Shown here: positions 15,143 through 22,076 of the stretch, piece after piece
Layout of the letters: each line of letters starts with the position of its first letter
How positions within the stretch are numbered: position 1 is the first letter of the stretch
Source of the DNA: Bacillus sp. AFS098217
GTDB taxonomy: Bacteria; Bacillota; Bacilli; Bacillales; Bacillaceae_G
Assembly: GCF_002551815.1 (NCBI RefSeq)
Contig: NZ_NVPR01000016.1
Span: 1-33,702 of the forward strand
Direction: 5' to 3'
Length of the DNA stretch: 33,702 bases
Program-made: the position numbers and the translations under genes
Notes under the pieces: generated by a model
What the model was told of the DNA's origin: nothing
Seen by the model: the letters and a program-made list of their open reading frames with translations, nothing else
Databases searched by the model: none

Positions 15143-15379
15143 ATGTCTCTACTCCAAGGAATTTTAACTCGACTTGTTAGTCTACAAGAACAAGCTGAAA
15201 GCGGTGAAGTAGCACAACGCTATTTTGAAGTGAACGGTGAGCGCAAATGTAGCGTGAAATTTTTCGATAAAAGTGAAATGTATGAATTAGAAGTGTATCA
15301 ACAAGGCGAAAAGCCACAAGTATATCAATTTGATAACATTGATATGGTTGCTATCGAAATTTACGATATTATTTCTTGA
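15143..15379 (+). CDS. ykuJ: YkuJ-family protein
   Basis: A 78-residue soluble protein, MSLLQGILTRLVSLQEQAE at its start and FDNIDMVAIEIYDII at its end, matching YkuJ of B. subtilis in size and position. The function is unknown; the fold is a small alpha/beta protein with an acidic C terminus. I chose the ATG at 15143, seven bases after AAAGGGGAG; an upstream in-frame start at 15056 has no such site. A strong terminator follows, so the downstream zinc-ribbon gene needs its own promoter or read-through. Confidence 0.88.
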   Translation: MSLLQGILTRLVSLQEQAESGEVAQRYFEVNGERKCSVKFFDKSEMYELEVYQQGEKPQVYQFDNIDMVAIEIYDIIS

Positions 15380-15390
15380 TACATATAAAA

Positions 15391-15419
15391 AGGTACCGCC
15401 AAAGGGCGGTACTTTTTTT
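15391..15419 (+). terminator. Terminator of ykuJ
   Basis: GTACCGCC (15393-15400) pairs with GGCGGTAC (15405-15412), loop AAAG, flanked by A and T runs. Confidence 0.9.
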
Positions 15420-15572
15420 AGTAATGCTAGGTTTTATGGGCTGTTGTTTTATTCCATCTGTACAGAAGCAAGGGAGAGAGCACCTTATAAAGAATAGGGG
15501 GATGGAGTTATATGTATAAGAATTTTTAATTTTTCCAACACTGGTAATAAAAGTTTGAAGGGAGTGCTGAAA

Positions 15573-15722
15573 GTGGAGAGACTACCAATTGTTGTTTGTC
15601 CAAAATGTCATAGTTCATCTGAAATTGTTCATGTATTAACCGCCCAGTCTAATCAAAATGTAATTTATACATGTCCCTCTTGTCAGTATGTGATCCGAAA
15701 TATTGAAACGAATAAAGGATAG
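15573..15722 (+). CDS. Small zinc-ribbon protein
   Basis: A 49-residue frame with two CxxC knuckles: CPKC (Cys9, Cys12) and CPSC (Cys34, Cys37), 21 residues apart, the spacing of a zinc ribbon. GTG start exactly eight bases after AAGGGAG; stop TAG at 15720. It lies between ykuJ and ykuK, 73 bp before the latter and possibly cotranscribed. Such short ribbons often bind nucleic acid or a protein partner; nothing more can be said. I do not recall an equivalent at this place in B. subtilis. Fixed cysteines and a good ribosome binding site make a chance frame unlikely. Confidence 0.75.
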   Translation: MERLPIVVCPKCHSSSEIVHVLTAQSNQNVIYTCPSCQYVIRNIETNKG

Positions 15723-15797
15723 TAAAGTCATATTTTGCGCTTTTGTCCCATACAATGAGAATGCAAAAAGTCTGTCTAATCGAAAGGACGTGACTAT

Positions 15798-16316
15798 GTG
15801 GACGGAGAGCATAGATTTTATAATGTATCAGAGAGACATATGGATTTTGAAACGGTTTTTATACGTATTTGTAATTTTATTGAAAAAGATCCACGTAATT
15901 TATATCGCTTATCCATTGGTACAGATTCACAAGCACACCAGAAAGTTACACGTTTTATTACGGCAGTGCACATTCATCGTGTGGGAAAAGGAGCATGGGG
16001 GTGTTTGCGTCATAAAGCAGTGCATAAAATGCCAACGACATTGCGTGAAAAAATATATTTAGAAACACAGCTAAGTCAAGAGATTGCTTGCTTGTTTACG
16101 CCAGAACATATACAGAGGATATGGGATTTATTGCATCCATATGCTCATGAGGGAGCAGGATTTGTAATGGAAATTCACTTAGATATAGGAAATGATGGAT
16201 TAACAAAAGAATTTATTTCAGATATGACAACGAAGGTAAGAGCGATGGGATTAACGGCAAAGATTAAACCAGATGCTTATGCGGCCTTTAGTTATGCAAA
16301 TCGCTATACAAAATAG
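15798..16316 (+). CDS. ykuK: YkuK-family (DUF458) RNase H-like protein
   Basis: A 172-residue protein of the DUF458 family. The first conserved block, YRLSIGTDSQAH (about 36-47), holds the Asp of an RNase H-like fold. Later blocks are VHIHRVGKGAWGCLRH and VMEIHLDIGNDGLTKEFI, ending in IKPDAYAAFSYANRYTK. The acidic residues are in place for a nuclease-like site, but activity has not been shown as far as I know. GTG start nine bases after AAAGGA; the overlapping ATG two bases upstream is in another frame. Gene order ykuJ, ykuK, abbA, darB matches B. subtilis. Confidence 0.88.
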   Translation: MDGEHRFYNVSERHMDFETVFIRICNFIEKDPRNLYRLSIGTDSQAHQKVTRFITAVHIHRVGKGAWGCLRHKAVHKMPTTLREKIYLETQLSQEIACLFTPEHIQRIWDLLHPYAHEGAGFVMEIHLDIGNDGLTKEFISDMTTKVRAMGLTAKIKPDAYAAFSYANRYTK

Positions 16317-16357
16317 AAAACTGAATTTTTTATCTATTAAATAAAGCAAATATTTTA

Positions 16358-16363
16358 TATAAT
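16358..16363 (+). promoter_or_regulatory. Likely -10 site of abbA
   Basis: TATAAT, 36 bases before the abbA start, with a weak TATTAA 17 bp upstream. In B. subtilis abbA is activated by Spo0A-P, which would suit a weak -35, but I could not place a convincing 0A box. Confidence 0.35.
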
Positions 16364-16398
16364 AAATAATAAGGAAACAAGCATAAGGAGAGGAGTAC

Positions 16399-16590
16399 AT
16401 GCAGAAGGAAGTTACTTTAACAAATGAAGAAAAAAAATTGCTATTGGATATCTTATTTCGTCAAAACTACGCTAGTGAAATTTTAGCTGTTGAGCTTACA
16501 GATATTGAGAGCGGCCTCAAAAAAACAGATATTTCCCAATATAGAAGAATTACAAGATTATTTTATCGATTAAAAAATGAAGGATACTAA
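16399..16590 (+). CDS. abbA: Antirepressor AbbA, inhibitor of AbrB
   Basis: A 63-residue helical protein. The run NEEKKLLLDILFRQNYASEI and the following ELTDIESG lines up well with B. subtilis AbbA (EEQKLLLNILINHEYAIEL, then INDIETG) as I remember it, and the position between ykuK and darB is the same. AbbA is a DNA mimic that binds the N-terminal domain of the transition-state regulator AbrB and lifts repression as cells enter stationary phase. The ATG follows AGGAGAGGAG closely. A short terminator with a long T tract follows. Confidence 0.85.
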   Translation: MQKEVTLTNEEKKLLLDILFRQNYASEILAVELTDIESGLKKTDISQYRRITRLFYRLKNEGY

Positions 16591-16593
16591 GGG

Positions 16594-16619
16594 CTACCAG
16601 AAAGGTAGTTTTTTTTTTT
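16594..16619 (+). terminator. Terminator of abbA
   Basis: CTACC (16594-16598) and GGTAG (16604-16608) around AGAAA, followed by eleven T residues. The stem is short but the T tract is strong. Confidence 0.75.
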
Positions 16620-16802
16620 GTGTTCTATGATAAAATGAAGTGTGTATCATATTTTTGTTGGAATAAACCAAGGACAAAATAATAATATGAAAACGCTATC
16701 ATAAGATATGAATAGAAATGGAAAATAAAAAGAATTTTTAAATAAGAAGTTTTTTATCATGTATTAAAAACCATGTTAGCAGGAAAAAGTGGGGGATGTA
16801 AG

Positions 16803-17246
16803 ATGATTAGTATTCCGAAAGATGAGTTTCAACAAGTTCTTGTCAAGGATTTAATGATTTCATCAGAAAAGGTTGCACATGTTCAAATTGGAAATAGCTT
16901 AGAGCATGCTTTACTTGTTCTTGTAAAATCTGGATATTCTGCAATTCCTGTTTTGGACCCTATGTACAAATTACATGGGCTAATTAGTACTGCAATGATT
17001 TTGGATGGGATTTTAGGGCTAGAACGTATTGAATTTGAGAAGCTTGAGGACATGAAAGTGGAGCAGGTAATGAAAAAAGATATTCCGACTCTTAGGCTGG
17101 AAGATTCTTTTGCGAAAGCATTAGAAATGACAATTGATCATCCTTTTATTTGTGCTGTAAATGATGAAGAGTATTTTGAAGGTATTTTAACGCGACGTGC
17201 TATTTTAAAGTTGTTGAATAAAAAAGTAAGGCAACATAATCGATAA
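16803..17246 (+). CDS. darB: CBS-domain c-di-AMP receptor DarB (YkuL/CbpB)
   Basis: A 147-residue stand-alone pair of CBS domains: the first about residues 12-70 (VKDLMISSEKVAHVQIGNS, GYSAIPVLDPMYKLHGLIS), the second about 85-140 (VEQVMKKDIPTLRLEDSFA, then FEGILTRRAIL). Size and position match B. subtilis YkuL, now DarB, which binds c-di-AMP and, when free, stimulates the (p)ppGpp synthetase Rel and pyruvate carboxylase. It would link potassium/c-di-AMP status to the stringent response. I chose the ATG at 16803 after GGGGGA; an in-frame ATG at 16773 has no site. A terminator follows. The ktrC potassium-channel regulator is about 6 kb away. Confidence 0.9.
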   Translation: MISIPKDEFQQVLVKDLMISSEKVAHVQIGNSLEHALLVLVKSGYSAIPVLDPMYKLHGLISTAMILDGILGLERIEFEKLEDMKVEQVMKKDIPTLRLEDSFAKALEMTIDHPFICAVNDEEYFEGILTRRAILKLLNKKVRQHNR

Positions 17247-17255
17247 AGAGGGGTG

Positions 17256-17290
17256 AGCGACTTCGGTGAAAGGGAGAAGTCGCTTTTTTA
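17256..17290 (+). terminator. Terminator of darB
   Basis: AGCGACTTC (17256-17264) pairs with GAAGTCGCT (17276-17284), 11-nt loop, then T residues. Confidence 0.9.
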
Positions 17291-17432
17291 TCGTGCATCT
17301 CTGTTATGTATGTATTATATTTAGAAAGATACAAATAAGCATAAAAGGATAAGGGAAGTGCCAACTCATTCACGGTTCTTAAAGATAGAAAATGAATATT
17401 GCATGCTAGGAAACAATGTGTATATATATTGA

Positions 17433-17488
17433 CTCACTATTTGCTCCACCTGAAAATTTAGGATAGACAAAGGAGTGAGGTGGAGGAG
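17433..17488. repeat. Dispersed imperfect repeat, copy 3
   Basis: CTCCACCT (17444-17451) pairs with AGGTGGAG (17478-17485). Its interior is homologous to copy 4 near 21841: about 27 of 40 bases agree by eye, including AAAATTTAG and AAAG-AGT-AGGT. It lies about 110 bp upstream of ccpC in the 348-bp darB-ccpC gap, which otherwise shows only the darB terminator and AT-rich DNA. Confidence 0.55.
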
Positions 17489-17594
17489 AACTGTTTGTGA
17501 AAGTTCGATTTGTGATGACAAATGATGGGGGATAACATTTCTCACTGACTAAAAAATTCACTTTATTATGTAGGATAAGGAAAGAGGGAGAAAG

Positions 17595-18452
17595 GTGCAA
17601 ATTGATGATTTTCAAATGATGGTTGTTTTAGCACAAGAATCCAATATGAGAAGAGCGGCGGAGCGTTTGTTTGTTTCGCAGCCTGCACTCAGTCAACGCT
17701 TACAATCGATGGAAAAACAATGGGGAATGAAATTTTTTATTCGTTCACAAAAAGGATTGACAATCACACCAGAAGGGGAAAAGGTGGCTAATTATGCAAA
17801 AGATATGTTGCAAAGAGAAGAAGCTATTAAAAGTGAATTGGCAATCTATCGAACGGAGACATATGGGACATTAAAAATAGCTGTTGCATCTGTAATTGGA
17901 CAATACTGGTTACCTCCTGTTTTGAAGAGGTTTGTACAAAAGTATCCTTTTGTGAAAATTTCTCTTTTCACAGGTTGGAGTAGCGAGGTGCAAAAACATT
18001 TTTATGAAGGCGATGTTCATGTCGCTATATTGCGGGGAACACAAGAATATAAAGGTCATAAACAACAATTGTTTGAAGATGAACTGTATTTAGTTGATAC
18101 GGAGATTAAAGATATTGCTATGTTAAAGGATACAAATAGACCTTTTATACAATTTAAAAGTGATTCGACATACTATGGACAAATACAAAATTGGTGGTAC
18201 AGTTTATTTTCTAATCCTCCTAAGCGTACAATCGTAGTTGATCAGATTGAAACGTGTAAGCAACTTGTTTTAAATGGAATTGGTTATGCGCTTTTACCTT
18301 CTACTGTCTTGAAAGAAGTAAAGGAAAATACATTCAGAATACCTGTTCGTCTAACGCGAGAAACGTGGTTATTAACAAGTGATTCCGCAAGACAGCTTAA
18401 ACAAGTACAGGCGTTTTTGGAAATTATAGAAGAAATTCAAATGGAAAAATAA
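17595..18452 (+). CDS. ccpC: LysR-type regulator CcpC
   Basis: A 285-residue LysR-type regulator: winged helix (about 1-60, ESNMRRAAERLFVSQPALSQRLQ), linker helix, then a periplasmic-binding-protein-like effector domain (about 88-280). In bacilli the LysR gene between ykuL/darB and the downstream yku genes is CcpC, a citrate-responsive repressor/activator of citZ and citB (TCA branch). The identification rests on synteny and length. GTG start after AGAGGGAG. The 5' spacer carries repeat copy 3. DapH follows after a 71-bp gap and is probably separate. Confidence 0.85.
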   Translation: MQIDDFQMMVVLAQESNMRRAAERLFVSQPALSQRLQSMEKQWGMKFFIRSQKGLTITPEGEKVANYAKDMLQREEAIKSELAIYRTETYGTLKIAVASVIGQYWLPPVLKRFVQKYPFVKISLFTGWSSEVQKHFYEGDVHVAILRGTQEYKGHKQQLFEDELYLVDTEIKDIAMLKDTNRPFIQFKSDSTYYGQIQNWWYSLFSNPPKRTIVVDQIETCKQLVLNGIGYALLPSTVLKEVKENTFRIPVRLTRETWLLTSDSARQLKQVQAFLEIIEEIQMEK

Positions 18453-18523
18453 GATTATTATCTTGCTACGAGCTCTCTCGTTTGGTAGAGTAACAATATA
18501 AATGGATTTAGGAGGCAATAAGC

Positions 18524-19246
18524 ATGAAAATGATGGATGCAAACGAAATTATTTCGTTTATTCAAAAAAGTGAGAAGAAAACTCCCGTAAAGGTATACAT
18601 AAAAGGGGATTTAAAAGAAGTAGCATTCCCTGAGACAGTACAAGCATTTGTAAATAAAAAAGCTGGTGTTTTATTCGGAGAATGGTCTGATATTAAGACA
18701 ATGCTTGAAGAAAATAAAAAGCATGTTACAGATTATGTTGTTGAAAATGACCGTCGTAATTCTGCAATTCCAATGCTTGATTTAAAAGGTATTAAAGCTC
18801 GTATTGAGCCAGGCGCAATCATTCGCGATCATGTTGAAATTGGTGATAATGCTGTTATTATGATGAATGCAACGATTAATATCGGTGCAGTAATCGGTGA
18901 AGGTTCAATGATCGATATGAACGCTGTACTTGGCGGACGTGCAACAGTAGGTAAGAACTGTCACGTAGGTGCAGGTGCTGTTCTTGCAGGCGTTATTGAA
19001 CCACCTTCTGCAAAACCAGTTATCGTTGAAGACGATGTTGTAATTGGTGCAAATGTAGTTGTTTTAGAAGGTGTTACAGTAGGTAAAGGTGCAGTTGTTG
19101 CAGCAGGTGCAGTTGTAACTGAAGATGTACCACCATACACAGTTGTTGCAGGAACGCCAGCGCGTGTTATTAAAGAAATTGATGAGAAGACAAAAGCGAA
19201 AACAGAAATTAAACAAGAGCTTCGTCAATTAAATCCAGAAAAATAA
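18524..19246 (+). CDS. dapH: 2,3,4,5-tetrahydropyridine-2,6-dicarboxylate N-acetyltransferase
   Basis: A 240-residue acetyltransferase of the acetylated branch of DAP/lysine synthesis: acetyl-CoA plus tetrahydrodipicolinate gives N-acetyl-2-amino-6-oxopimelate. The N-terminal alpha/beta part (1-90) is followed by a left-handed beta helix of hexapeptide repeats (about 92-205: [32 protein letters not shown], and so on), the cap [14 protein letters not shown] being typical. ATG start after AGGAGG. Base use favours strongly expressed codons. It is followed by a hairpin and then dapL, the next-but-one enzyme of the pathway. Confidence 0.95.
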   Translation: MKMMDANEIISFIQKSEKKTPVKVYIKGDLKEVAFPETVQAFVNKKAGVLFGEWSDIKTMLEENKKHVTDYVVENDRRNSAIPMLDLKGIKARIEPGAIIRDHVEIGDNAVIMMNATINIGAVIGEGSMIDMNAVLGGRATVGKNCHVGAGAVLAGVIEPPSAKPVIVEDDVVIGANVVVLEGVTVGKGAVVAAGAVVTEDVPPYTVVAGTPARVIKEIDEKTKAKTEIKQELRQLNPEK

Positions 19247-19252
19247 AGAACG

Positions 19253-19286
19253 AAAGCGTAAGAGCAACTAAGCTCTTACGCTTTTT
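19253..19286 (+). terminator. Terminator or attenuator between dapH and dapL
   Basis: AAAGCGTAAGAGC (19253-19265) pairs with 19272-19284, loop AACTAA, then TT. The two genes are only 58 bp apart and I see no promoter between them, so it probably reduces rather than stops expression of dapL. Confidence 0.8.
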
Positions 19287-19304
19287 ATAAATGGCGGTGA
19301 AAAT

Positions 19305-20435
19305 ATGACAGTTAGTAAATTTGTTCAAATTCGTAGAGATTTACATAAAATTCCGGAATTAGGATTTAAGGAATGGAAAACGCAACAATATATTTTAGAT
19401 TATATTGATACTCTTCCTAAGGAAAATATTGAAGTTAAAACATGGAAGACGGGTGTAATTGTTAAGGCAAAGGGCAGAAACCCAGAGAAAACGATTGGTT
19501 ATCGCGCAGATATTGATGGTTTGCCGATTCCTGAGGAAACAGGTTATGAATTCGCTTCTACTCATGAAGGGATGATGCATGCATGTGGTCATGATTTGCA
19601 TACTGCCATCGGTTTAGGGCTTTTAACGGCTACTGTAAATGAAAGAGTAGACGATGATCTTGTCTTTCTATTCCAACCAGCTGAAGAAGGACCAGGTGGG
19701 GCTCTACCCATGTTAGAAAGTGAAGTGCTGAAGGAATGGAAGCCAGATATGATCCTTGGTCTTCATATTGCACCTGAGTATCCGGTAGGGACAATTGCAA
19801 CAAAAGAAGGGCTACTATTTGCAAATACATCAGAGCTATATATTGATTTAAAAGGAAAAGGTGGACATGCAGCGTATCCGCATACAGCAAATGATATGAT
19901 TGTTGCAGCTAGTCATCTTGTTACACAGCTTCAATCAGTGATTAGCCGGAACGTGAATCCACTTGATAGCGCAGTTATTACAATTGGTAAAATTACAGGT
20001 GGTACAGTCCAAAATATAATTGCAGAAAAATCTCGCTTAGAAGGGACGATTCGAACATTATCTGTTGAATCAATGAAACGGGTTAAAAATCGAATTGAAG
20101 CAATTGTTACAGGTATTGAAGCGGCATTTCAATGCGAAGCTGTAATTGATTACGGAGCAATGTACCATCAAGTATATAACCATGAAGCGTTAACGAAGGA
20201 GTTTATGCAGTTTGCATCGGAGCAAACCAATATGAATGTCGTTACATGTACAGAGGCGATGACAGGAGAAGATTTCGGATACATGATTCGAGATATTCCA
20301 GGATTCATGTTCTGGCTTGGAGTAGACTCAGAATATGGTTTGCATCATGCGAAATTACAACCGAATGAATCTGCGATTGAACAGACAATTATGTTTTTAA
20401 ATCAATATGTAAAATGGAAAGGGAACAGAAAATAG
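19305..20435 (+). CDS. dapL: N-acetyldiaminopimelate deacetylase
   Basis: A 376-residue M20D amidohydrolase that removes acetate from N-acetyl-LL-DAP. Metal and catalytic motifs are [12 protein letters not shown] (Asp66 region), MHACGHDLH (metal His/Cys site), PAEEGPGGA (catalytic Glu pair), [12 protein letters not shown] and [10 protein letters not shown] in the dimerisation domain, and a late MTGEDFG segment. The M20D family also holds hippurate and amino-acid amidohydrolases, but the position directly after dapH settles the assignment (B. subtilis YkuR). ATG start after GGCGGTGA. The stop codon lies inside the loop of its own terminator. Confidence 0.92.
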   Translation: MTVSKFVQIRRDLHKIPELGFKEWKTQQYILDYIDTLPKENIEVKTWKTGVIVKAKGRNPEKTIGYRADIDGLPIPEETGYEFASTHEGMMHACGHDLHTAIGLGLLTATVNERVDDDLVFLFQPAEEGPGGALPMLESEVLKEWKPDMILGLHIAPEYPVGTIATKEGLLFANTSELYIDLKGKGGHAAYPHTANDMIVAASHLVTQLQSVISRNVNPLDSAVITIGKITGGTVQNIIAEKSRLEGTIRTLSVESMKRVKNRIEAIVTGIEAAFQCEAVIDYGAMYHQVYNHEALTKEFMQFASEQTNMNVVTCTEAMTGEDFGYMIRDIPGFMFWLGVDSEYGLHHAKLQPNESAIEQTIMFLNQYVKWKGNRK

Positions 20436-20450
20436 AGTCTGTTCCTTTTC
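20418..20450 (+). terminator. Terminator of dapL, overlapping its stop codon
   Basis: GGAACAG (20422-20428) pairs with CTGTTCC (20439-20445), flanked by AAAG and TTTT; the loop includes the stop codon TAG. Confidence 0.8.
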
Positions 20451-20483
20451 TATGTGAAAAATATGATTTATAATGCATTTTTT

Positions 20484-20511
20484 TTGTAATTCTAACACAA
20501 TACTTTATAAT
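20484..20511 (+). promoter_or_regulatory. Upstream promoter candidate of the ykuU operon
   Basis: TTGTAA (20484-20489), 16-bp spacer, TATAAT (20506-20511). It would give a transcript passing through the PerR-like box. Confidence 0.4.
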
Positions 20512-20545
20512 GGTAGGTGGAGGGATAAGTTGTTAGTAAGTTATT

Positions 20546-20560
20546 TTATAATAATTATTA
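20546..20560. promoter_or_regulatory. PerR-type box upstream of ykuU
   Basis: TTATAATAATTATTA matches the 7-1-7 Per box TTATAATNATTATAA at all defined positions but one. It lies between two promoter candidates, 8 bp upstream of the second -35. PerR represses peroxide-stress genes until its metal centre is oxidised, which suits a peroxiredoxin gene. Fur and Zur boxes share the 7-1-7 form, so binding needs a test. Confidence 0.55.
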
Positions 20561-20567
20561 AATGAAA

Positions 20568-20597
20568 TTGACTGAAAACTGATTTCTCCTATATAAT
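20568..20597 (+). promoter_or_regulatory. Sigma-A promoter of ykuU
   Basis: TTGACT (20568-20573), 18-bp spacer, TATAAT (20592-20597), giving a leader of about 40 nt before the peroxiredoxin start. Confidence 0.75.
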
Positions 20598-20643
20598 ACA
20601 AGAGTAGACAATATTTACTAAAAAATCACGGAGGTTGATACAT

Positions 20644-21192
20644 ATGGCAGAACGTATGGTAGCAAAACAAGCGCCACGCTTTGAAATGGATGCTGTTATG
20701 CCAAACAAAGAATTTGGTAAAGTAAGTCTTGAAGAAGTTATGAAACAGGATAAATGGACAGTACTTTTCTTCTATCCAATGGATTTCACTTTCGTATGTC
20801 CAACAGAAATCATCGCACTTTCTGATCGCTACGACGAGTTCGAAGATTTAGACGCAGAAGTAATCGGTGTATCTACTGATACAATTCATACTCATTTAGC
20901 TTGGATTAACACTGACCGTACGAAAAACGGTTTAGGTGAATTAAAATACCCTCTAGCAGCTGATACTAACCATGTAGTATCTCGTGACTACGGCGTATTA
21001 CTTGAAGAAGAAGGTATTGCACTTCGCGGTTTATTCATCATTAGCCCAGAGGGTGAATTAATGTACCAAGTTGTACATCACAACAACATTGGACGTGAAG
21101 TTGATGAAGTGCTTCGTGTTCTTCAAGCTCTTCAAACTGGTGGACTTTGCCCAGCAAACTGGAAACCAGGTCAAGAAACTTTAAACGTTTAA
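20644..21192 (+). CDS. ykuU: 2-Cys peroxiredoxin (AhpC/TSA family, YkuU)
   Basis: A 182-residue typical 2-Cys peroxiredoxin reducing hydrogen and organic peroxides. The peroxidatic Cys52 is in DFTFVCPTE and the resolving Cys169 in GGLCPANW. The sensitivity-type C-terminal tail is short. ATG start nine bases after GGAGG; the TTG nine bases upstream would abut the ribosome binding site. The codons are those of a strongly expressed gene. The next gene, ykuV, encodes a thioredoxin-fold protein that may act with it; a Per-like box lies upstream. Confidence 0.94.
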   Translation: MAERMVAKQAPRFEMDAVMPNKEFGKVSLEEVMKQDKWTVLFFYPMDFTFVCPTEIIALSDRYDEFEDLDAEVIGVSTDTIHTHLAWINTDRTKNGLGELKYPLAADTNHVVSRDYGVLLEEEGIALRGLFIISPEGELMYQVVHHNNIGREVDEVLRVLQALQTGGLCPANWKPGQETLNV

Positions 21193-21212
21193 TTTTATTT
21201 TAAATTACAGGG

Positions 21213-21237
21213 GGTCTAACAAATAGTTTGTTAGACC
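21213..21237 (+). other. Intercistronic hairpin between ykuU and ykuV
   Basis: GGTCTAACAAA (21213-21223) pairs perfectly with TTTGTTAGACC (21227-21237), loop TAG. No T tract follows; TCTCTC comes next, then the ykuV ribosome binding site. It more likely protects or sets the end of ykuU mRNA than stops all transcription. Confidence 0.7.
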
Positions 21238-21266
21238 TCTCTCTACATCCGTAAGGGGGAGAAATC

Positions 21267-21725
21267 ATGAAGTTACGTCAACCAATGCCTTCTTTAGACG
21301 GTGCAACAGCAGTATTAAATGGAGAAGTAGTGCGTGAATCACTAATTGGTGAAAGACCAACACTTATTCACTTTTGGTCAGTTAGTTGCCATTTGTGTAA
21401 AGAAGCAATGCCGGATATTAACAAATTCCGTGATGAATATAAAGAGCAATTAAATGTTGTTGCAGTTCATATGCCGCGATCAGAAGAAGATTTAAATCTT
21501 GAGCAGGTAGAAGCGGTGGCGAAAGAGCATGGAATAACACAATCTATTTTAGTGGATAATCAGCACAAAATTACAGATGCATTTGAAAATCAATATGTAC
21601 CAGCGTATTATGTATTTGATAAAAACGGAGTACTTCGTCATTTCCAAGCAGGTGGAAGTGGTATGCAAATGTTAACAAAACGAGTAAATCGTGTGCTAGA
21701 TGAAGCGAAAAAGGAAGCTGAGTAA
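21267..21725 (+). CDS. ykuV: YkuV, thioredoxin-like thiol-disulfide oxidoreductase
   Basis: A 152-residue cytoplasmic TlpA/ResA-like thioredoxin fold without a signal peptide. The active site is WSVSCHLCKE (Cys41, Cys44), the cis-proline segment is QYVPAYYVFD, and the tail HFQAGGSGMQMLTKRVNRVL is nearly the same as in B. subtilis YkuV as I remember it. YkuV is reported as a reductant of general substrates; pairing with the peroxiredoxin ykuU suggests it may regenerate it, which is inference. ATG start after AAGGGGGAG. Confidence 0.93.
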   Translation: MKLRQPMPSLDGATAVLNGEVVRESLIGERPTLIHFWSVSCHLCKEAMPDINKFRDEYKEQLNVVAVHMPRSEEDLNLEQVEAVAKEHGITQSILVDNQHKITDAFENQYVPAYYVFDKNGVLRHFQAGGSGMQMLTKRVNRVLDEAKKEAE

Positions 21726-21786
21726 GATTAGCACTGTCCTTTCATGCTCATTTAATTTGAGAGTACAAGCTTCTATTGATAGATGC

Positions 21787-21814
21787 AAAAGCCTCCTTAT
21801 AGGAGGTTTTTGTT
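21787..21814 (+). terminator. Terminator of ykuV
   Basis: CCTCC (21792-21796) pairs with GGAGG (21802-21806), loop TTATA, with AAAA and TTTTT flanks (one bulged G). Confidence 0.8.
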
Positions 21815-21822
21815 TTATCTCG

Positions 21823-21885
21823 TTATTTGCGGGCAGTAATACTCCCACCTCAAAATTTAGCGAAAGTAAAGAAGTTAGGTAGGAT
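21823..21885. repeat. Dispersed imperfect repeat, copy 4
   Basis: GGGCAGTAATAC (21831-21842) is shared in inverse orientation with copy 2. The CTCCCACCT (21842-21850) to TAGGTAGG (21876-21883) part is homologous to copy 3. It lies between the ykuV terminator and the promoter of the membrane-protein gene, in a 351-bp gap; nothing else was recognised there. Confidence 0.55.
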
Positions 21886-22012
21886 ATCATTAGTGTAGAT
21901 AAAGGGATTACTAGTGGTGAAAGTGTTTAAATCTTGAATAGTGGAGCATTTGTACAGTTGAAAATGAATAAAAAGAAAATCTTACAGTCAGAAATGAAAC
22001 TATATGTTTTAG

Positions 22013-22042
22013 TTTACTTTTTATATTAAAAGTGTGTAAAAT
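22013..22042 (+). promoter_or_regulatory. Probable promoter of the membrane-protein gene
   Basis: TTTACT (22013-22018), 18-bp spacer, TAAAAT (22037-22042), 35 bases before the start. Confidence 0.5.
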
Positions 22043-22076
22043 CAATGTGATACATGGAAAAAGGGTGGGGAATCAG

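Noticed and set aside
15703-16062. 119-codon plus-strand frame overlapping ykuK
   Set aside because: It is out of frame with ykuK, which has family motifs and a proper GTG start; the composition looks random.
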